Below are positions 1-8,000 of a stretch of DNA of 10,406 nucleotides, piece by piece (the stretch's first letter is position 1; every line of letters starts with the position of its first letter). This DNA comes from Dunaliella salina (Eukaryota > Chlorophyta > Chlorophyceae > Chlamydomonadales > Dunaliellaceae): assembly GCA_002284615.2 (NCBI GenBank), contig MU069436.1, forward strand, positions 1,460,773 through 1,471,178, in the 5' to 3' direction. Made by a program: the position numbers and the translations under genes. A model generated the notes under the pieces. That model was not told where the DNA came from. It did not search any database and saw only the letters and a program-made list of their open reading frames with translations.

Positions 1-47
<47 letters not shown>
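1..47. repeat. (GT)n microsatellite at window edge
   Basis: Uninterrupted GT dinucleotides from the first base. On the gene's sense strand this is (CA)n in the intron after exon D. It is truncated by the window end. Confidence 0.98.
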
Positions 48-48
<1 letters not shown>

Positions 49-99
49 TTGGGATACATGAGTAGGAGAGCAATGCATGAGCATTCCACTATGGCAGCC

Positions 100-935
100 C
101 TTCAACATGCCACACCTGCTGGTGCAATGTAGGCATAAGCAGTTGCAGAGCATGATGCACTAGCATGCAACATGGATTCCTGCTGCGCCTTGCCCTTCAC
201 CTTCCTAGCATGTACGGGGGCAGTCCTGTACTCATTGTTTGTGCAATCCAGGCACTAGATACGACTGCAGAACTTGATGCATTTGCATGCAACACAGATT
301 ACTGCCCTGCCTTGCCAGACACCTTCTGGGCAAGCACTGTGCCAGCCCTGTATGCATTGTTGGTGCAATCCAGGCACTTGATGCAGCTAAAGTACGTGAT
401 GCATTTGAATTTAGCATACATTGCTGCCTTGCCTCGCTCTTCACGTTCCTAGCAAGCACTGAGCCAGCCCTGTACGCAGTGTTCGCGCAATCCAGGCACT
501 GGGTACCATTGCAGAATTCGATGCACTTGCGAGCAACATGGATGACTGCCTAGCCTTGCCCTTCAACTTCCTGGCAAGCACTGAGCCAGCCCTGTACACA
601 TCGCAGATTGCATACAGGCACGTGATGCAATCATTGATGGTGATGCACTTCCATGCAACACTGTTGGTGCGATCCAAATACTTGATGCAAATGTTGAAAG
701 CGAAGCACTATCATGCAACAAGGATCACTGCCTTGCCTTCCTTCCTTGCGAAGCACCGCAATTGAGCGGTCCAGGAAGCTGATGCAATTGTTGGTCGAGG
801 TACGGGGGGTCAGGCAAGGGTTGGGGTTCAGGGTTAAGGATTACATTTCAGGCAACACAGACAAAGCGCCCGACCTACCCGGCAAACATTCCTTGCACAA
901 GAATCGAGCGGCCCGGACAGTTTTTGCAGCACTCG
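100..935 (-). repeat. Tandem array of decayed copies of exon D 3' half plus donor
   Basis: Units recur at about 122 bp (landmarks near 121, 240, 362, 484 and 606), then at shorter spacing near 666, 764 and 903. The + strand landmark is ggtgcaatccaggcac..gatgca, the reverse complement of the exon D segment coding C-I-D-C-L-D-R-T-N. Read on the minus strand, units give CIKCLDCTNN (362 unit), CIKYLDRTNS (666 unit) and CLDCANTAYRAGSVLAR (484 unit), followed by a degenerate donor region. The unit at 362 keeps an AAG/GTGTCT donor; the 606 unit has lost GT. The frame shifts between units and stops occur, so these are not exons. This is the intron downstream of exon D. Confidence 0.85.
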
Positions 936-1050
936 GCACCAAGTGACGCCCCAGCATGCAACAAAGACGATCACCCCACCTCAGCCCAGCGACTTCTTGC
1001 AACAGCACGAGGTAATGCGCTGCGGCACACGACACAGACAACTGCCCTAC

Positions 1051-1197
1051 CTTCCTTGCAAACACACCCTGCACCACATTGGTGCGATCCAGGCAGTCGA
1101 TGCAATTGATGCGCATCACTCCATTCTGGTTCTTTGACACCTTTCCAGTCTGTGTATTCCAGAGGTGGAAGCCTTGAACCGCAAATTCTTCTGCGAC
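1051..1197 (-). CDS. SAC1-like: SAC exon D (catalytic CX5R motif)
   Basis: 147-bp internal exon of 49 codons, phase 0 at both ends. It reads VAEEFAVQGFHLWN, then GKVSKNQNGVMRINC, then CIDCLDRTNVVQ, and ends GVFARK. C-I-D-C-L-D-R-T is the SAC CX5R(T) catalytic loop. The nucleophile is the first Cys (codon at 1104-1102) and the phosphate-binding Arg is six residues later; both are intact. The position before N-C is usually Thr or Ser (R-T-N-C); here it is Ile. The acceptor is ACTACTTTTGCGCAG before GTC and the donor is GGAAG followed by GTAGGG. A stop five codons before the upstream in-frame Met, plus the good acceptor, show that this is an internal exon and not a short ORF starting at that Met. 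Confidence 0.95.
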
Positions 1198-1456
1198 CTG
1201 CGCAAAAGTAGTGTGGTCCATAGGCCTCGCGCATTAAGGGAAGGTTTCGTTGCTAGCAAGCTAGCAAGGACCTCACTATAGGACCCTCAAAACCTACACT
1301 AGACAATCAGCTTTGGCTGAAGTATCAGGTGGAAATTTACCGTACCAAACGTGGATCATTCCGCCCCCCTCAACAAAATTAGTTTTTTGAATCCTGCTCT
1401 AATCCTGCACCTCTCTAAATACTTATTTTTGGGCTTCCCGCACATTCCTGCAGCTC

Positions 1457-1518
<62 letters not shown>

Positions 1519-4500
1519 CACGTGTGTGCATGCCTGTATGTGTGCTTATGCTATGTGCGTGCATGCTTGTATGCATGCGCTATGAGCGTGCACGTTTGCA
1601 TGCTTGCTGCGCCCGCTGCTCCTCAAAGCGTTGCTCTGCATCCTCGCGCTGCTTGGTGGTGAGCTGGAACTGACTGGCTTGTGCTTTTTCTGCTGCTGCT
1701 TCAGCTCATTGGGAGGGGGGCTCCAGTTGCCCCTTATGCCTAGCTATGGACGCCCCTCAGGCGCCTTCATAGCACCTTCATTGCTCATACTCTGAAATTC
1801 TCTCAAACCTTAATCAATTTTCTGGTCTACGCGATGTCCCGCATGCTCGAAAATAGTTAATTTTTAGAGCTGGAGAACTCCCCAATATCGCTGGATATGA
1901 TCTTTCCCAACTTCTTTTCTCACATGTAACCATGCCAACCATTTCCATGCCAAAAATTCCGTGTTTACCAAAAATTCATGAAAATCGGAGGTTCCCAGAT
2001 CACCCTCTTGGCCTTAGATTTCCCGCAAATGGCCCACAGCTCCACCATGGCCATTTTTCACTTCAAAAATTTTGTATTTACATCTCTTGCACACTATGCT
2101 AACATCCTGCATATAAAGAATAGGAAAGAAGGTCTTCAAAATTTGACCTTTTTGGCACCCCTGTGCTGCAATTTCTCCAAGTGAAATGGCTGAAATCCTG
2201 TATCTGACAAACCACTGCGTCTTTTTACTTCATTTTGTTTGCAATGATATTCTTTTGGTACAAGACTCCAAAACGCTAAAATCGTTCAATATGGTCCAGT
2301 GGGTGGTCAGGAATGAAGATTTGGTGGTGAAAACTAGGGTTCACGCCGCGGCTGATTAGGCTTAAGTCCCCAATTATGGAAAGTTTAACCCTAGTGCGAC
2401 AGACAGCGCCAAAAACAGGCTAAATCTAGAACCCAAGCTTATATTTCCAAGGCCAGGGGTCACCTATGCAATGGTCATTTCAAAGACACCCCCTTTTGAG
2501 GGGGAGTTGTCCAGCTCTGTTTTTTTGAGTGTCCGCAGTCACCTCGCACTCTTTAAAAATACTATTTCCGCGGGATGATATACATTTTGTACGATGGCAG
2601 GTAAAGGTGCATCAGGCGCAGGTTAATCACGTGATAGTCTATCAGGTGAAGGTGCACCAGATTAACACAACTCAGATGGAAGTGTACCAGGCGAAGGTGC
2701 ATCCAGTAAAGTTGAAGTCAAAAGAGGAAGGCAAAACAAGAGAAAATACATCAAAGGTAAAGGTGCGGTCTACTGAGCAAGCCAAAGCAAGAGAAGGTGC
2801 ATATGGTGAAGGTGCAGTCTATCGAGCAAGCCAAGGCAAGAGAAAATGCATATGGTGAAGGTGCTGTCTATTCAGCAAGGCATGGCCAGGGAGACACATT
2901 GGAGGTGGAGGTGCAGGCTATGGAGCATGGCATGGCAAGAGAGGGAGCAATAAAGGTGGAGGTGCAGTCCACTGAGCGAGGCAGGGCAGATGAAGGTGCA
3001 TACGGTGAAGGTGCAGGCTATCGAGCAAGGCAAGGCAAGAGAAGGTACATCAGAGGTGAAGGTGGGGTCTAATGAGCAAGCCAAGGCAAGAGAGGGTGCA
3101 TCTGGTGGAGATACAGTCGATTGAGCAAGACACGGCAACAGAATGTACATCAGAGGCGGAGGTGCAGTCTATTGAGCAAGGCAAAGGCAAGAGAAGGTGC
3201 ATCTGGTGAAGATACAGTCAATTGAGCGAGGCACAGCAGCAGAATGTGCATCAGAGGTGGAGGTACAGTCTATCAAGCAAGGCATGGCCAGAGAAGGTAT
3301 CGAAGGTGCAGACTATCTAAGAAAAAAAAGGCGATAGGAGGTGCTTCCTGTAGAGGTGCAGTCCACTGAGCAGCACAAGGAAAGAGGTGGTGCATCGGGA
3401 GAAGGTGCAGCCTATCGAGCGAGACAAGGTAAGAGAGGGTGCATCAGAGGTGGAGGTGCAGGTTACAGAGCAAGACAAGGCAAGAGAAGGAGCATCAAAG
3501 GCGAAGGTGCAGTCTATTGAGCAAGCTAAGGCAAGAGAGGGTGCGTGTGATGAAGGTTCAGCCAACTGAGCAATGCAGGGCAAGGGAAAAAAAACAGAGG
3601 TGAAGATGCTGGCAAGTAAGCAGGCACAGTGATTGGCCGTTAGCCAGATGGGTCTGGTGCCACATTGATAGGGGCATTGTATGGCAAGCCCCTCATCAAC
3701 GCTTCCCGGACAGTTCTTTTCCAGGCTGTGGATATGGGGCTGTGGATATGGGGGAATGTTCAAGATTCTACAAAAGAAAACCAGGCTTCTCTTAAATGTC
3801 CAAATACATCATTTGAAAGGTTTGGCTACATAGCCAATTTTCTTGTACACCTATAATCCTTGTGCAAGCAACACACATTTGATTTTTAAATTGTCATAAC
3901 TTCTTGTATGCTCCATGGATATTACTCTCTTTAATTGTACATCTAATAACAAGTAGTCTTTGGTACCTACTTCAAAATGGGTGTTGTTCCATCCTACTAT
4001 TCATTTTTCTGTCATGCAATTTTCAACGACAAAAATCCAAAACATGTGCAATTTTGTTGAAATGTTACGTTGTTCCATCCTAATATTCTTTTTTTTTTTT
4101 GACATGCAATTTTCAGCGACAAAAATCCAAAACATGTGCAATTTTGTTGGAATGTTACGTAAGGTACCCAAATGCAAGTGTGCGTTGTCTGAAACTGTCC
4201 TACGTTGTCGATTGCACCCAATGCTGAACAAAACATCAATGGTTCTGGCTCCTTGCACTTACTATTCTTTAAGATAAAATATGAAGAATGCATTAAAAAA
4301 TAACAAAAATCAGGCCAATTACTTCTTCAATGAAATTTACGAGCACTTCTACTCCAAAATGTGATCCTGGTCTTGATGGACAAGGTGATGCTACGCTTGG
4401 CGTTTGGTTTTTCTTGGGAGGCAATGCAATTTTTGCCTTCTAGATTGCCTTAGCATGTTCTGAGTGTCATGGAGACAAAGAGCGAAGAAGGGCATGGAAG

Positions 4501-4988
4501 ATGGTGCAATCACAGGGGTTGTTGTCAGCTATTTCTCCTGCAAAAAGGTTTTTCTTAAGAAATCTGTCAGCATCACGTTGGATCGCAAGTTTTGCAATTT
4601 TTTCAAAAAAGGGCAAAAGAAACAGCAATCAATCGCTTGCTGGTTGGCCATTTAAGAGAAAACCTCTTTCTGCAACAGCACTTCCAGGCAATTACATTAG
4701 GTGAGCATTTTTGCACTTAGATTTTGCAAAAGGAATTAAGATTCTTTGTGCTGAAGATGCAGGTCGACAAAATACAAAGAAGAGGACAGGGCAAGGGTTT
4801 GGACCTTGTCATAACCCCCTTAATCCCATGTATTCAGAGTGCGCACTTATGAGGAGAGAAGGTGCATATGTGCCCACACATACCTGGTCCCAAAGCTTGG
4901 ACAGGTTGTGGTACCTCTGTTTGCTGCACTCCGCATGGAAGTCGAAAGCCAGGTACCGGTATGCTGCATGCCAGTGGACACACACACA

Positions 4989-5060
<72 letters not shown>

Positions 5061-8000
5061 TTTAAACTTCAAACATTTTTACATAATTTTACAGGTATGT
5101 CAGCCTTCCCACATGTAAAAGCAATGTAAAACCTGAAATAGTAATGGCGACCATAGCGGCAATCATAGGGGAATGTGGACCAAAACAAGCAAATCCAATG
5201 GCTGCTAAGCACCCAAGTACACTCATCCAATGGTTGCACAAGCACCAGGTACACTTAACAAGCTGTTTCAACCAGGAAAATGCACCATGGAGACCTGGTT
5301 GTCGGCGTGAGGGCAAGTTCTTTTAGCATGTTTGAAGACAGAGGCGTACATTCAGCGCCCATTTAAGACAGGACTTCAGGCACAACAGCTTAGGTTGCTG
5401 TGCACGCAAAAGGAGGGCTTTTGATCAAGCTGATCAAAGCACCCCCCCCTCATGATCCAGGTGTGTAAGTACCGTGTAGACCCGTAACCATGAAGCATTA
5501 CATACGTACCGCTACGTGACCATTAGCATTATATCTTTTTTCAACATTATATCTTTTATCAACATGACCATTACGCATTATATCTTTTTTCAACATTATA
5601 TACGTACTGCTACGTGACCATTACGCATTATATCTTTTTTCAAGGGGAGCGTAATGCGTAATGGGGTTTTTCAGGGGGGTGCGTAAAGGTGCGCAAGGGT
5701 GCTTAAAGGTGCGTAAATGAGCGCAGAAAAAAACCTTTGAGCAGGGTACGTACTGATGCATAATGGAGAAATTCAATTGCTGAAAAAAAGGGGGTGCGAA
5801 CTGGTCACGGGTCTATGCGGTATATATGCAGAAGAGGGCTGTCAATTACAGCAGCTTGGAATGTTGTGCTTGCATAAGAGTGGGCAACCAACCAATTGAA
5901 GCAGTCCATATTTTAATTTGAGGATCATGTGCATTCAGAAGAGAGGGCTGTGGATCGATGTAGACAGCAGCTCAGTTTGCTGTGCATGCAGAAAGGGGGG
6001 CAATCAATCGATTCAAGCGGCCCTCCTTTTGATCCAAGTTTCAAGATGTACATGCAGAAGAGAGGGCTGTGGGGTCACAGCAGCCAGCAGCTCAGTTTGT
6101 TGTAAAACATGCAGAAAGGGGGGCAATCAACCAAATCACCTTTTGATCCAAGTTTGATGTACATGCAGAAGAGGGTTCTGAGGGTCACCGCAGCCAGTGG
6201 TTCAGTTTGCTGTGCATGCAGAAGAGGGGGGTGTCAATATCAAGCAGCTCTCCTTTCGATCCAAGTGCAGTGTAAGAGTACAGAAAAGCATAATCAAGCA
6301 GCTCTCCTTTCGATCCAAGTGCAGTGGATCACAGTCAGCGGGCATCACCTTTTGCTCCTGGTTTATTGGAAGCACAGAAGCGGGACGACTCCTCTCGGAA
6401 AGCCGCCTCCAGTTTGCCCTCTGCACCATGCATGCAAAGGGGCATTCATGTTAATCAAAAATTGCCTTGTGTGCCCATGGCAAATGCATGTCCACTGAGA
6501 AGTAAGCCATTTATGCCCAAGGATTATGGCAATGACGCACCAATTGATTCATAAATAATATCTAGTATACATGTATGAACATAAAAATGTTTCAGAGACA
6601 TAGCAATAAAAACAAGGTGTTGTATAAGTATACCGAAGGCCCGTGAGAACTCAGCGGAAGTTTGTGTTTTGTAAAGCACAACTTTCAATATTGTGCACTG
6701 ATGCCCCCAACTTGCCCTCTGCACAACGCGCAAAGGGGTATTTACGGTCATCAAAGATTGCCATAAGCCCATGACAAACGCATATCAGGTGTGCGGTCGC
6801 TCAAAGCAAGCAAGCCTCCAGCTTGCCCTCTGCAGCACGCGCAAATTGGCATTCATGTTCATAAAAGATCGCCCTGAGCCTGTACGCGTTCACCAAAAAA
6901 ATGTGTTTTTGTGCACGTGCTCCTCCAGCTTGCACTCTGCACCACACGCAAAGGGGCATTCTTGTCTGTAAAAAATTGTACTTAGCTCACAACAAGTGTG
7001 CGTCCACAAAAAAGCAAGGCGTGTGCTTACGCCTCCTGCTTGCCCTCTGCACCGCACGCAAAGGGGATTTATGTTCACGAATGACCACCCTAAGCCCAAC
7101 GCACCACATGCAAAGGAGCATTCATGTTCATGAAAGATTGCACTTCTTACAAAAAGCTGCCTCCAAATTGTCCTTAGCATCATATGCAAAGGGGCATTCA
7201 TGTTCATGAGAGATTGCCCTGTGCCCATGACAAACGCATGTCCACTGAAAAGTACCGTACAGCTTCTTGGCCATTACGCAATATTTATCTATTTTTCAAG
7301 CTCTGTGTACAATGCACAAAAATTGGTTTTGAGGTGCGAACTAGGTGAATTTTCTGGGTTTTCCAAAAAATCTGGTGCGTAATGGGGGGTGCGCAATGTA
7401 TTTATTCAATTAAAAAAAAAGGGTGCGTGCTAGTCACAGAGCTCTACGGTAAGGTGTGTGCGCTTGCACAAAGCAAGCTAGCCTCCAGCTTGCCCTTTGC
7501 ACCACATGCAAGGGGGCACTCATGTCCATGGAAAGAGAGAGATTGCCCAATGCCAGTGAAAAGCTGCCTCTTATAGCTTGCCCTCTGCAGATATAGTCGT
7601 AGCAGGAGTCCATCACATTTTTCCCCTGATACCGTGTGCTGGCCCTTGCTGGCTGAAGTCCTTGCACCATGCAACTCGCTCTGCCCATAATGAAAGAAAT
7701 CACGCACACGTGCCTGTTTCCGAAAGTTGCGGACCTTGTGAACCCAAAGATGGGTATGGTGCCGCAGTATGGTGCCAGGATACTGGACTTGCACCTGGCT
7801 TGTGCTAGCTTGCCATTCCTCTCTCAAACACCCACAAAAAAAAAAACGCATTTGTAGGGTTGAACACCCGTCTCTGGGAGCCTTGGCAAGCACGAGCTTG
7901 CAGAAACTTGGATGCTCTATTTAGCAGAACAAAGGGACGGAAATGAGGTGGGCGTCACCACGAATCTGAGCAAGAGACTCAGCGAGCTCGAGAATCGGCA

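Larger units (their letters stand above)
5370..6340 (-). repeat. Tandem array of decayed copies of exon B 3' end plus donor
   Basis: Unit landmarks (cagct..gtttgctgtgcatgcag on +) fall near 5386, 5852, 5968, 6088 and 6198, a 110-120 bp period once the 353-bp MITE is removed. On the minus strand each unit carries CTTCTGCATG..AAACTTGGATCAAAAGG-like sequence, matching the exon B end and donor CTTCTGTGCTTCC..GGAGCAAAAG/GTGATG. The unit near 6130-6150 retains AAAAG/GTGATT. Other units have GA in place of GT. It lies in the intron directly downstream of exon B. Confidence 0.75.

Noticed and set aside
165..765. Several 60-95 codon open frames on both strands
   Set aside because: They are shadows of the exon D-derived array; frames shift every ~122 bp.
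800..840. Telomere-like gggttcagggttaagg words
   Set aside because: Only a few irregular copies, internal to an intron; not a telomeric tract.
841..1221. Reading the catalytic exon as a 126-codon gene starting at the Met at 1221
   Set aside because: The SAC similarity is confined to 1197-1051, bounded by a good acceptor and donor. The C-terminal part past 1051 is intron and repeat.
1351..1673. Cys/Val-rich open frames over the GT run
   Set aside because: Translation of a dinucleotide microsatellite; not coding.
2333..2394. 9-bp inverted pair actagggtt / aaccctagt
   Set aside because: Short stem with a ~40-base loop and no element-like flanks; expected by chance at this length of sequence.
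2529..3763. Repetitive open frames on both strands over the 49-bp array (peptides with KVQSIEQAKAREGA or DAPSLALACSID-type repeats)
   Set aside because: Unit lengths vary by non-multiples of three, so frames break repeatedly. Both strands are open for the same trivial reason, and there are no flanking splice signals or a start context.
5144..5326. 60-codon + strand frame starting MATIAAIIGE
   Set aside because: Lies in the B-C intron, has no homology I recognise, and part of it is a 34-bp duplication.
7444..7893. 149-codon minus-strand open frame
   Set aside because: It crosses exon B acceptor-side repeat units and intron, shows no family resemblance, and is not needed to join exons A and B, whose phases already fit.
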